Source: Flavobacteriales bacterium
Lineage (GTDB): Bacteria > Bacteroidota > Bacteroidia > Flavobacteriales_G > Salibacteraceae
DNA: 64,000 nt
Assembly: GCA_003499525.1 (NCBI GenBank)
Contig: DNTB01000066.1
Span: 20,790 to 84,789 of the forward strand
Direction: 5' to 3'
The position numbers and the translations under genes are program-made. The notes under the pieces are model-generated. The model worked only from the letters and a program-made list of their open reading frames with translations, had not been told where the DNA came from and did no database searches. Positions 53,315 through 61,286 of the stretch are shown here, in pieces (position 1 is the stretch's first letter; each line of letters begins with the position of its first letter).

Positions 53315-54715
53315 TTATCGGGGTTTAATACCTGACCCGCTAGCCGCTCGAGGACGAGTAGGAGTTGCTCTGGGTGTACTCGGCCTTGAAGGTGTAGGTC
53401 GGGAAGACGGACGAGACGGTGTTGCTCTGGGTGTACTCGACCTTGAAGGTGTTGGTCGGGAAGATGGACGAGATGGAGTTGCTCTGGGTGCACTCGACCT
53501 TGAAGGTGCTGGCCGAGAAGACGGTCGTGATGTTCTGGTTGCTGGGCGCGCATCATTTCGTGAAGGGGTAGAAGTATTCCTATAGGATCTACTTGGAGAA
53601 GTAGTTGTGGTCGGCCTGTTGTTTGTTGGCTGTCGATATGTTGGCTGTCGAGATATTGCTTTAAAATTACTTCCTCGGCGTTCTGTTGTGTTTTTCTGAT
53701 GGTTATAGGACGAAGAGTATTTCTTGACAGCACTGTTGGATTTTACCGGCCTACTGTAAGAATAATTCTTTTTTTCAGGCTCTTTTTCTGGGGCAAACCG
53801 TGGATCAGTAGCTACAGTTGGAATCTGGGTATTAAGGTCTTGATTTTTAGATTTTTCCTGAGTAGCGACTTGGTTAAATCTATTTTTAACTTTCGGGCTA
53901 CTGCTTCCTGGAGAAGGATTTATCGCAATATTATTGGGAGGAGGTGCCTCATGAATTTTCGGCGTGTATTTTGGTTTTGTCGGGTTTTTACCTTCGTTAG
54001 AACCACCGTTTCCATCTCCTGCGGAGTTCGGCACTTTTATAACCGTATACTGGGTGATCGGATGTTGATAACCGAGATTTCTGCCTCCGGTATTGGAAGA
54101 ACCGTTATATCCACTACTGACTGAAGGTCCGGGCCCGTAATAACTGGGGCAGGAATAAGACGAAAAATAGAAAGGGTCATAATAAAATGGGTCATAGAAT
54201 CCAAAACCAGCACCAGTATTACAAAAAGGATCATAGAAACTGTGGGCATAAAACGGATCAGGATAAAAAGGTGACCAGAATCTGCTAGAATAAAACATTG
54301 GGTGATTTATTGATCTGAACCTCCATGTCATGTAAGGATTCCTCCATGGATCATATAGCCAAGGGTTTCCGAAACTTACTCCTAAACTTAGTCCATAAGG
54401 GTTATATCCACATGGAGAAAATGCATAAGGAAAAGCCTGGAATCCGATACTCCAATTCAAAGTTGGTGTTGTGATACTGTTATCCCATTTTCTGGAAAGC
54501 GCCAATTGTTCCTGTGCGTTTTTCTCATCAATCGGAGTTACGTAGTAATTCTCTTCGTAATAGGTATAGCTTGTATCTTCAAATGAAGGAATACCAGGTA
54601 GTTCGTTAGAATAAAGAAATGATGAAGGTTGACCTTCCTGAACATAGTACTTATTGACCGTGCAGGATGAGAATACAAAAAATGATAGAATTGATATGAA
54701 GAGGACACGTAACAT
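53315..54715 (-). CDS. Low-complexity lipoprotein with repeated Ser/Arg/Pro tail
   Basis: A 466-residue lipoprotein (lipobox VFSSC, Cys18). Residues 90-200 are rich in Tyr, Phe, Pro and Ser with repeated YDPF and FYPDPF motifs, the centre (250-350) is polar and Lys/Asn-rich, and residues from about 350 are Arg/Ser/Thr/Pro-rich and include three 19-residue repeats ending in PRATP. No enzyme motif or known family was recognised. Such a protein is probably disordered and surface-associated; the basic tail could bind DNA or acidic polysaccharide (inference). It is divergent from proS. A second reading frame over the repeats is open too, but only because of their composition. Confidence 0.75.
   Translation of the reverse strand: MLRVLFISILSFFVFSSCTVNKYYVQEGQPSSFLYSNELPGIPSFEDTSYTYYEENYYVTPIDEKNAQEQLALSRKWDNSITTPTLNWSIGFQAFPYAFSPCGYNPYGLSLGVSFGNPWLYDPWRNPYMTWRFRSINHPMFYSSRFWSPFYPDPFYAHSFYDPFCNTGAGFGFYDPFYYDPFYFSSYSCPSYYGPGPSVSSGYNGSSNTGGRNLGYQHPITQYTVIKVPNSAGDGNGGSNEGKNPTKPKYTPKIHEAPPPNNIAINPSPGSSSPKVKNRFNQVATQEKSKNQDLNTQIPTVATDPRFAPEKEPEKKNYSYSRPVKSNSAVKKYSSSYNHQKNTTERRGSNFKAISRQPTYRQPTNNRPTTTTSPSRSYRNTSTPSRNDARPATRTSRPSSRPAPSRSSAPRATPSRPSSRPTPSRSSTPRATPSRPSSRPTPSRPSTPRATPTRPRAASGSGIKPR
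53361..53531. repeat. Three tandem 57-bp repeats inside the lipoprotein gene
   Basis: Units at 53361-53417, 53418-53474 and 53475-53531 differ by a few mostly silent changes and encode three 19-residue units SRPSSRP-(A/T)-PSR-(S/P)-S-(A/T)-PRATP. The exact period of 57 bp keeps the frame, so copy-number change by slippage would lengthen or shorten the protein without a frameshift. Confidence 0.9.
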
Positions 54716-54793
54716 ACTGTGAATATAACAATAATCATACCGATTTGGTTGATTTATCCGGTTATGTTACCAGATCCAGAGTTCTTAATTGGC

Positions 54794-54801
54794 TAATTTT
54801 G
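54794..54801 (+). promoter_or_regulatory. -7 promoter element of proS
   Basis: TAATTTTG is a full match to TAnnTTTG, 19 bp before the proS ATG in the 105-bp gap between divergent genes. A -33 TTG at normal distance was not seen. Confidence 0.55.
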
Positions 54802-54820
54802 GCCGTTAAAAACAGAGTTA

Positions 54821-56296
54821 ATGGCAGAAAAGTTAACAAAACGTTCAGAGGATTATTCGAAATGGTATAACGAGCTTGTTGTTCGGGCTGATCTTGCCGA
54901 GAATTCCGATGTTAGAGGTTGTATGGTGATAAAGCCTTACGGTTATGCTATTTGGGAGAGAATGCAGGCACAATTAGACAAGATGTTTAAGGATACTGGC
55001 CATCAGAATGCATATTTCCCTCTATTTATTCCCAAGTCCTACCTGAGCAAAGAAGCAGATCATGTTGAAGGCTTTGCCAAGGAATGCGCTGTAGTGACAC
55101 ATTACAGACTGAAAAATGATGAGGAAGGAAAAGGTGTGGTTGTGGATCCTTCTGCAAAACTCGAAGAGGAGCTGATTGTTAGGCCGACATCAGAAACGAT
55201 AATCTGGAACTCCTATAAAAACTGGATTCAATCCTACAGAGATCTTCCGCTACTGATCAATCAATGGGCAAACGTTGTGCGATGGGAAATGAGAACCAGG
55301 TTGTTTTTAAGAACGGCAGAGTTTCTTTGGCAGGAAGGACATACCGCACATGCGTCGCGCGAAGAGGCCATAGCTGAGGCGGAGCAAATGCTGGATGTTT
55401 ATGCTGACTTTGTTGAGAATTTTATGGCTATACCAGTTGAAAAGGGAGTGAAAACGGAAAGTGAACGATTTGCAGGGGCTGAGGAGACGTACTGTATCGA
55501 AGCACTAATGCAGGATGGAAAAGCCTTACAGGCAGGAACTTCTCATTTTTTGGGACAAAACTTTGCAAAGGCATTCGATGTTAAATTTGCTACTAAGGAA
55601 GGATCTCAGGAATACGTCTGGGCTACCAGTTGGGGTGTGTCCACACGACTAATGGGAGCATTGGTTATGACCCATTCCGATGATCACGGTTTAGTCCTTC
55701 CCCCCAATTTAGCCCCAATACATGTAGCAATCGTTCCAATTTACCGAAATGAGGAGCAACTGAATCTAATCAGTGATTATGCCCGTCAGCTTAAAAAAGA
55801 GTTACAGGAATTAGGTTTGAGTGTAAAATATGATGACAGGGATACTTACAAGCCGGGGTGGAAGTTTTCGGAATACGAGTTTAAGGGTGTCCCAGTGCGG
55901 ATTGCAATAGGGCCAAGGGATATGGAGAAAGGAACGGTTGAAGTAGCAAGACGAGATACACTTTCCAAGGAGATCGTTGATCAGGCGGGATTGGCATCTA
56001 AGATTAAAGACTTAATGGGTGAAATTCAGAGTAAACTTTTTGTCAAAGCCCAAAATCACAAGCAAAGCGCGACCCATGTGGCCAAAAATTGGTCAGAATT
56101 TGAGAAAAGAATTAATGAGGAAGGAGGCTTTGTATGGGCAAACTGGGATGGCAAACGAGAAACAGAAGAGAGAATTAAAGAAATGACCAAAGCAACTATC
56201 AGACTCATACCTTTGGAAGGAGCTGAACCTGATGGTCCTTGTATCTTAACGCGCAATCCGGCTAAATGCAAAGTGCTATTTGCCAAAGCATATTAA
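54821..56296 (+). CDS. proS: Prolyl-tRNA synthetase, archaeal/eukaryal type
   Basis: Class II synthetase that charges tRNA-Pro. The 491-residue length and the lack of the roughly 180-residue editing insert of E. coli ProS place it in the short archaeal/eukaryal (type 3) group. Motif 2 region is RTAEFLWQEGHTAHA, motif 1 lies around KPYGYAIWERMQ, and motif 3 is in GVSTRLMGALVMTHSDDHGL. The anticodon-binding domain starts at about 305 (HVAIVPIY) and a C-terminal zinc-ribbon-like domain ends the protein (GPCILTRNPAKCKVLFAKAY). The same type occurs in other Bacteroidota. Confidence 0.97.
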   Translation: MAEKLTKRSEDYSKWYNELVVRADLAENSDVRGCMVIKPYGYAIWERMQAQLDKMFKDTGHQNAYFPLFIPKSYLSKEADHVEGFAKECAVVTHYRLKNDEEGKGVVVDPSAKLEEELIVRPTSETIIWNSYKNWIQSYRDLPLLINQWANVVRWEMRTRLFLRTAEFLWQEGHTAHASREEAIAEAEQMLDVYADFVENFMAIPVEKGVKTESERFAGAEETYCIEALMQDGKALQAGTSHFLGQNFAKAFDVKFATKEGSQEYVWATSWGVSTRLMGALVMTHSDDHGLVLPPNLAPIHVAIVPIYRNEEQLNLISDYARQLKKELQELGLSVKYDDRDTYKPGWKFSEYEFKGVPVRIAIGPRDMEKGTVEVARRDTLSKEIVDQAGLASKIKDLMGEIQSKLFVKAQNHKQSATHVAKNWSEFEKRINEEGGFVWANWDGKRETEERIKEMTKATIRLIPLEGAEPDGPCILTRNPAKCKVLFAKAY

Positions 56297-56298
56297 TC

Positions 56299-56979
56299 AT
56301 GGGCAGCAAGAGACAAGAGATTTTCGAAACACTGGCCTCAAAGTCCAGAATCAAACAGGAAGTTTACAGCGCTTCCCAGGGTGAATTCAAGCAACTTAAA
56401 GGTGTTCTTCAACGGATTGAAAACGATTATAGCGAGTACATCAAGAACCACGACGAACGGGTAATTATTAAATATGCCGATACAGGTGATTTTAGCGCCC
56501 TATTAAACTTTGGAGGTGATGTACTGCTTTTTTATCTGCATTCCAATGTTTTTGCGTTTGAGAAAGACCATTTCATTCACGAAATGTCTTACGTTCGAAA
56601 AAACCGAGGGGCAGAGTATTGCGGGATTGTCCATATCTATAATTTTTTGGCTGACTCGTTCAAATACAACAGGTTGAACGACATGGGCTTTCTTATTGCC
56701 CGCATTTTTATCAATGCAGACCGACATTTCTTTACTGAAGGAAAAGGAGTGTTTAACCATCAGTACTTCAATTTTGGCGAACAGCAATTATCTCAGGAAT
56801 ATTGGCTTGAACTGGTAGAGTCCGCCATAAACTACTCGTTGAGATTTGATTTGCATGTACCTCAATATGAAAAAGTTCAACTTGTTACCTTGAATCAGGT
56901 TAAGCAATTAGCCACTAACATTAAGTTGCCTACATCAAAAAGAATGGGCTTTAAAATGAGCAGCAGAGAACGCAAGTAG
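56299..56979 (+). CDS. Conserved-looking protein of unknown function
   Basis: I start at ATG 56299 (MGSKRQEIFETLASKSRIKQ), 2 bp after proS, giving 226 residues; a longer frame from a TTG inside proS is unlikely. No signal peptide or membrane segment. The centre is rich in aromatic residues (DVLLFYLHSNVFAFEKDHFI, EYCGIVHIYNFLADSF, NADRHFFTEGKGVFNHQYF) and the C-terminus is basic (PTSKRMGFKMSSRERK). I do not recognise a family. Position directly behind proS and before tRNA-Glu is the only context. Confidence 0.7.
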   Translation: MGSKRQEIFETLASKSRIKQEVYSASQGEFKQLKGVLQRIENDYSEYIKNHDERVIIKYADTGDFSALLNFGGDVLLFYLHSNVFAFEKDHFIHEMSYVRKNRGAEYCGIVHIYNFLADSFKYNRLNDMGFLIARIFINADRHFFTEGKGVFNHQYFNFGEQQLSQEYWLELVESAINYSLRFDLHVPQYEKVQLVTLNQVKQLATNIKLPTSKRMGFKMSSRERK

Positions 56980-57021
56980 AGCTAGAGCTTAAGTTTTAAT
57001 CGGACGGTATTGAAAAAATAA

Positions 57022-57029
57022 TATATTTG
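57022..57029 (+). promoter_or_regulatory. -7 promoter element of tRNA-Glu and rpsT
   Basis: TATATTTG is a full match to TAnnTTTG, 15 bp before the tRNA. No other promoter is seen between the tRNA and rpsT, so it likely serves both. Confidence 0.6.
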
Positions 57030-57044
57030 CACCCCTAAAAATAT

Positions 57045-57116
57045 GCTCCGTTCGTCTAGGGGTTAGGACGCCAGGTTTTCATCCTGGTAACAGGGGTTCG
57101 ATTCCCCTACGGAGTG
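57045..57116 (+). tRNA. tRNA-Glu (anticodon TTC)
   Basis: A complete 72-base cloverleaf: acceptor arms GCTCCGT and ACGGAGT (with a G-U at the first pair), D-arm region with GGGGTTAGGAC, anticodon stem CCAGG/CCTGG around the 7-base loop TTTTCAT (anticodon TTC, Glu), and T arm GGGG-TTCGATT-CCCC. Discriminator base is G; the CCA end is not encoded. It is 25 bp before rpsT and shares its promoter. Confidence 0.97.
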
Positions 57117-57141
57117 CAACTTTTTAATGAAAACAATAAGC

Positions 57142-57393
57142 ATGGCAAATCATAAGTCAGCACTAAAAAGAATTAGGTCTTCTGAAACCAGAAGAGAACA
57201 GAATAAATACTATCATAAAACGGCCCGAAATGCGATCAAGGCGATCCGCAATTCGGAAGATAAGAATGAGGTTTCGGAGAAATTACCTAAGGTGTTCGCT
57301 ATGCTGGATAAGCTGGCCAAACGAAATGTCATTCATCGCAATAAGGCAGCAAACCTGAAATCTTCATTGGCAAAGCATGCCAATAACCTGTAA
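57142..57393 (+). CDS. rpsT: 30S ribosomal protein S20
   Basis: S20 is a three-helix protein that binds the 30S body early in assembly. I start at ATG 57142 (MANHKSALKRIRSSETRREQ), giving 83 residues; an upstream ATG at 57127 would add five residues (MKTIS) not typical of the family. The C-terminus VIHRNKAANLKSSLAKHANN is characteristic. Cotranscribed with tRNA-Glu and followed by a strong terminator 21 bp later. Confidence 0.96.
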   Translation: MANHKSALKRIRSSETRREQNKYYHKTARNAIKAIRNSEDKNEVSEKLPKVFAMLDKLAKRNVIHRNKAANLKSSLAKHANNL

Positions 57394-57414
57394 GTCCAAA
57401 AAAAGAAATTGAAG

Positions 57415-57441
57415 AGCCCGATAACAGTCGGGCTTTTTTTT
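57415..57441 (+). terminator. Rho-independent terminator after rpsT
   Basis: AGCCCGA (57415-57421) and TCGGGCT (57428-57434) form a perfect 7-bp stem with a 6-base loop, followed by seven T. It closes the tRNA-Glu-rpsT unit and lies 18 bp before the radC start. Confidence 0.9.
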
Positions 57442-57459
57442 GTTTCTTATTTTGGTCTG

Positions 57460-58164
57460 ATGAGCACAGAATGGCAACCCGATCATCTTTCCATCAAATC
57501 CTGGGCAGAAGATGACCGACCCAGGGAAAAATTAGCTAAGCATGGACAAAAATCCCTGTCGGACGCAGAACTCCTCGCTATTGTGATCGGATCGGGAAGT
57601 AGGAAACTCACCGCGGTAGAGCTTTCCAAACAAATATTGCATCATTCCGATCAACGGTTAAGTGTGCTCTCGAAAAAATCCCTGTCGGACTTGCAAAAAT
57701 TTAGAGGAGTTGGACAGGCCAAGGCAGTTAACATCATTGCCGCCCTGGAGTTAGGACGAAGAAGAGCACTGGAAGAACCCTTTGATAATCAAGTGATTAC
57801 AAGCAGCTCAACGGCACAAAAAATCCTGAAAATGCATATGGAAGATCTGGACCATGAGGAGTTTTGGGTGCTTTATATGTCCAGGTCGAATAGTGTTTTG
57901 GAGGTTAAGCAAATAAGCCGAGGTGGAATAACCGGGACTGTGGCAGATGTTCGATTGATCTTCAAACATGCTATTCAACTTTCTGCAGTCAGCATTATTT
58001 TAAGTCATAACCACCCATCCGGTAACCTTAATCCAAGTCCTCAGGACATCAGTTTGACCACTAAAATGGTAGAGGCCGGTAAAATTCTGGATATTAGTGT
58101 TTTAGACCATATTATTCTGAGTAGTAAGGGATACTACAGCTTCAGAGACGAGGGTATAATTTAA
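57460..58164 (+). CDS. radC: RadC/MPN-domain protein
   Basis: RadC-family protein with an N-terminal helix-hairpin-helix part and a C-terminal JAB/MPN metalloprotease-like domain. I start at ATG 57460 (MSTEWQPDHLSIKSWAEDDR), giving 234 residues; the TTG-initiated longer frame lies inside the terminator. The HhH is at FRGVGQAKAVNIIAALELGR, and the JAMM ligands are in SHNHPSGNLNPSPQD. Its link to DNA repair is historical and uncertain. The 6-bp gap to the next gene suggests a five-gene operon with DUF7033, upp, a membrane protein and a HAD hydrolase. Confidence 0.92.
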   Translation: MSTEWQPDHLSIKSWAEDDRPREKLAKHGQKSLSDAELLAIVIGSGSRKLTAVELSKQILHHSDQRLSVLSKKSLSDLQKFRGVGQAKAVNIIAALELGRRRALEEPFDNQVITSSSTAQKILKMHMEDLDHEEFWVLYMSRSNSVLEVKQISRGGITGTVADVRLIFKHAIQLSAVSIILSHNHPSGNLNPSPQDISLTTKMVEAGKILDISVLDHIILSSKGYYSFRDEGII

Positions 58165-58170
58165 AGAGTA

Positions 58171-59490
58171 ATGATAGGTGTTTACACAGATCAATCTTCG
58201 GTGAGACTGGACTATGTCCTGAGATTCCTTTTTAACGATCTATGGAATCTGGAATGGAAGTATTTAGAAAGAATTGAGGGTGACGTTTCTGAAATTGTAA
58301 TTAACTATTCAAACAATCATTTCAGAGATGCCATCAATATATCACCTTCGGGTTGGGTGGCTGAAAAGAAAATCCGAACAGAGTATCCGCCAGTTTCCAG
58401 AAAGGATGAAATAACCGTGTTATTCCCCAATTCGTCCAGCATTGGATTTGATATTTTCAGTGCTTGTTTTTATATGCTCAGCAGGTATGAAGAGTATTTA
58501 GCTCATAAAGTTGATAAACATGACAGGTTTGATCCATGGGACTCTTTTGGACATAAAAACCAGCTTTTTGATACTCCTGTTGTTCAGGTATGGGCCAATA
58601 TGCTTAAGGAGCACATTCTTGAACATAGTCAAAGCATCTCATTCCATGAACGGAAATTTGATTTTCTCAATACCATAGATGTAGATTATGTCTTTGCATA
58701 TATTGGAAAAGGCATAGTAAGAAACGTAGGAGGATATTTGAAGGATGTGTATCAGGGTAATCTGGAAAAAATTGGACAGAGACTTTCCTGCCATTTAGGA
58801 ATTCGAAAGGATCCTTTCGACACCTTTGATGAAATTCTGGAATTACCTCTGAACCATAAAAAGAAAACCATATTCTTTATTCATGTAGGCAATTATGGGG
58901 TTAATGATAAGAATGTGCCTATAACCAATCCAATGGTTGCGGAAAGAGTGAAACACCTTGGAGATTACGCTCGCCTGGCTTTGCATAACTCTTATGCTTC
59001 TGCAAAAAATGTCAAATTGGTACAAAGTGAGAAAGTGCGTTTGGAAGCTGTATCACATCATGACATAACCGAGAGCAGAGCTCATTTTTTGAGATTTTTC
59101 ATACCCTCCGGTTATCAGGCTCTTGTTGAAAACGGTTTTAAAGCTGATTACACTATGGGATTTGCCGGAATGCCCGGATTCAGAGCTGGAGTATGTGTGC
59201 CTTTTTTCTTTTTCGATTTGGAAAGAAACGAAACCACGAATCTGAGGGTTTTCCCAATTTATCTCATGGAGGCCACTCTTAAATATTATATGAATGTCGA
59301 TTATTCTGCAGCATTCGATTATTTCAAGAAATGGATCGATATGGTTTATCAACACAACGGGCTATTCATATCCCTGTGGCACAATGATTCTTTGAGTGAA
59401 GAGGGTGATTGGAAGGGGTGGAACTCAGTATATAAAAAGGTAATTTCGTACCTCATTGAATTAACCCAGAAAGATGAAGAGATGGTCTAA
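58171..59490 (+). CDS. Polysaccharide deacetylase-like protein (DUF7033 N-terminus)
   Basis: A 439-residue protein with an N-terminal DUF7033-type domain and a C-terminal polysaccharide deacetylase/NodB-like fold, recognised from the order FLNTIDVDY, ALHNSYAS, SRAHFLRFFIPSGYQALVEN, DYTMGFAGMPGFRAG and the final LWHNDSLSEE. The TIDVD Asp and the LH(N/P)SY His agree with the metal-binding residues of the family. No signal peptide is seen, so it is likely cytoplasmic. Substrate unknown. Its 3' end overlaps upp by 17 bp. Confidence 0.75.
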   Translation: MIGVYTDQSSVRLDYVLRFLFNDLWNLEWKYLERIEGDVSEIVINYSNNHFRDAINISPSGWVAEKKIRTEYPPVSRKDEITVLFPNSSSIGFDIFSACFYMLSRYEEYLAHKVDKHDRFDPWDSFGHKNQLFDTPVVQVWANMLKEHILEHSQSISFHERKFDFLNTIDVDYVFAYIGKGIVRNVGGYLKDVYQGNLEKIGQRLSCHLGIRKDPFDTFDEILELPLNHKKKTIFFIHVGNYGVNDKNVPITNPMVAERVKHLGDYARLALHNSYASAKNVKLVQSEKVRLEAVSHHDITESRAHFLRFFIPSGYQALVENGFKADYTMGFAGMPGFRAGVCVPFFFFDLERNETTNLRVFPIYLMEATLKYYMNVDYSAAFDYFKKWIDMVYQHNGLFISLWHNDSLSEEGDWKGWNSVYKKVISYLIELTQKDEEMV

Positions 59491-60130
59491 TGTATACAAC
59501 TTAGAGGAAGAACCATCCGTAGCAAATCAATTCACAACCGAACTTCGAGATAAGGAAATTCAGATCAACCGATTGCGTTTTAGAAATAACCTGAAAAGGC
59601 TAGGAGAATGTATGGCCTTTGAAATCAGCAAATCATTAAACTATTTTCAAACAGAAGTTCAGACACCTCTCGGTCTAAAAAAAGTATGGTCAATTCAGGA
59701 TGAAATTGTGTTGGCTACAGTTTTTAGAGCGGGTCTCCCTATGTATCAAGGGTTTCTCAATTTTTTTGATAACGCAGACAGCGCTTTTGTAGGTGCTTAT
59801 AGAAATGAAGGTTCTGATAATATTTCAATTCAAACCGATTATGTTGTGAGTCCAAATCTTAACAACAAAGTACTGATTATGATTGACCCCATGCTTGCAA
59901 CGGGAAGTTCTTTAGCGGATGCGTTAGACTCACTTATAGGTCAATCCGGGACTCCAGAAAGAATAATCATAGCCTCCGCTGTTTCAGCTCCTGAAGGAAT
60001 TGATTTCCTGTTGAATAAGTATACCGAAATTAGCGTCTATACCGCGGCTGTAGACGAAGGACTAAACGAAAGTTTTTATATCGTACCCGGATTAGGAGAT
60101 GCTGGGGACCTTAGTTTTGGTAACAAATGA
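59474..60130 (+). CDS. upp: Uracil phosphoribosyltransferase
   Basis: Makes UMP from uracil and PRPP for pyrimidine salvage. The 218-residue protein has the substrate block ATVFRAGLPMYQGF and the PRPP loop MIDPMLATGSSLADAL, and ends in the uracil-binding region VPGLGDAGDLSFGNK. Overlaps the upstream gene by 17 bp and the downstream gene by 4 bp (ATGA), so it is translated in coupled fashion. Confidence 0.95.
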   Translation: MKRWSNVYNLEEEPSVANQFTTELRDKEIQINRLRFRNNLKRLGECMAFEISKSLNYFQTEVQTPLGLKKVWSIQDEIVLATVFRAGLPMYQGFLNFFDNADSAFVGAYRNEGSDNISIQTDYVVSPNLNNKVLIMIDPMLATGSSLADALDSLIGQSGTPERIIIASAVSAPEGIDFLLNKYTEISVYTAAVDEGLNESFYIVPGLGDAGDLSFGNK

Positions 60131-60594
60131 TAGAAGCTCTGGAAATAATCTCATTGATGCTTCTGAGCACGGTTAAGTTTCTTTACACTCCTATTGCGGT
60201 ATTGGCCCTGGGCTACTCACCAATTCAAACTATTCTCATTACATTCAGTGGTGGTTTTTTTGGATTGATCGTTTTTAAGTATTTCGGACGATCAATCATA
60301 AGTTTGTGGAAATCACTCTATTTCGTAAAGCGCAGGAAAAAACCCGCAAAAAGAGTGTTTACAAAAAGAAATCGAAAATTAGTTCACATCAGAAAAAGAT
60401 ACGGTTTACCCGGTTTGGCCTTTCTTATGCCAGTTTTTTCAATACCTGTAATGGTTTTTATAGCGGTAGGGTTTTATGGGAATGATCGACGCATTATCCC
60501 AGTTTTTACTATTGTTCTTTTTCTGTGGAGTGTGATATTGACTTTGCTATCAGAACCATTTTTAAAGTTTATTGCACACCTTTTCGGGTTATGA
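60127..60594 (+). CDS. Small membrane protein of unknown function
   Basis: A 155-residue protein with about four hydrophobic segments (residues 5-30, 35-53, 95-117, 122-142) and a strongly basic cytoplasmic loop between the second and third (KRRKKPAKRVFTKRNRKL). No family recognised. It overlaps upp by 4 bp (ATGA) and the HAD gene by 4 bp (ATGA), which shows tight coupling. The positive loop predicts both termini on the outside by the positive-inside rule if the helix count is right. Confidence 0.75.
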   Translation: MIEALEIISLMLLSTVKFLYTPIAVLALGYSPIQTILITFSGGFFGLIVFKYFGRSIISLWKSLYFVKRRKKPAKRVFTKRNRKLVHIRKRYGLPGLAFLMPVFSIPVMVFIAVGFYGNDRRIIPVFTIVLFLWSVILTLLSEPFLKFIAHLFGL

Positions 60595-61286
60595 AAAACT
60601 ATTCTCACCTCTTCTTTGATCTCGATCATACCCTTTGGGATTTTCATGAAAACTCAAAAGAAACACTCAAAGAAATTTACAGGGAATGGTTTTCAGAATT
60701 AAAGCTTTTTGAATTTGAAGAGTTCTACGCAACATATGTGAAATTTAATGATACCCTTTGGGCATCATACAGATCGGGAAGAATGAGCAAAGAAACCCTA
60801 CGCATAGAACGCTTCAGAAGAACACTTTATAAGCTGCAGTACAGGGAAAAAGATGAAATCCAAAGTATTAGTAAATATTACCTTGATCAATCTCCTCAAA
60901 AAACGAATTTAATTCCAGGGACAAAAGAAGTCCTGGATTTTCTCAAAGATCGATATCGAATGATTATCCTAACCAATGGTTTCCAGGAGGTTCAGGAGAT
61001 TAAAATGGCCAACAGTGGGCTGAGTCCCTTTTTTTCTGATATGATAACGGCTGAGATGGCAGGGGTAAGTAAACCAAAAAAGAAGATTTTTCAGCTTGCT
61101 TTAAAGCGATGTTCGGTTCGGGCGCAAGATGCATTGATGATAGGAGACAATCTGGAAGTTGATGTAATCGGCGCAAAAAAAGTAGGTATAGATCAGGTTT
61201 GGTTTAATCCTGAGCAGAAGCAGGGTAGAGTAGAACCAACCTACGAGATTCATAACCTTACACAGATTCTGGATGTTTTGAACTAG
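60591..61286 (+). CDS. HAD-superfamily phosphatase, YjjG-like
   Basis: Probable nucleotidase or small-phosphate phosphatase. I start at ATG 60591 (MKNYSHLFFDLDHTLWDF), giving 231 residues, because it forms an ATGA overlap with the upstream gene; a longer frame from 60525 lies inside that gene. HAD motif I is DLDHT (Asp10 nucleophile), motif II is in ILTNG, motif III Lys in SKPKKKIF and motif IV is GDNLEVDVIGA. YjjG homologs dephosphorylate dUMP and related nucleotides, which would fit the neighbouring upp. Its stop codon overlaps the end of psd by 4 bp, tail to tail. Confidence 0.88.
   Translation: MKNYSHLFFDLDHTLWDFHENSKETLKEIYREWFSELKLFEFEEFYATYVKFNDTLWASYRSGRMSKETLRIERFRRTLYKLQYREKDEIQSISKYYLDQSPQKTNLIPGTKEVLDFLKDRYRMIILTNGFQEVQEIKMANSGLSPFFSDMITAEMAGVSKPKKKIFQLALKRCSVRAQDALMIGDNLEVDVIGAKKVGIDQVWFNPEQKQGRVEPTYEIHNLTQILDVLN

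Noticed and set aside
53305..53733. Second minus-strand frame with repeated HLQGRVHPEQ units
   Set aside because: Created by the 57-bp repeats of the lipoprotein gene read one frame off; the lipoprotein frame has a signal peptide and proper start.
57409..57459. Longer N-terminus for radC from a TTG
   Set aside because: The codons lie in the rpsT terminator hairpin; ATG 57460 is the better start.
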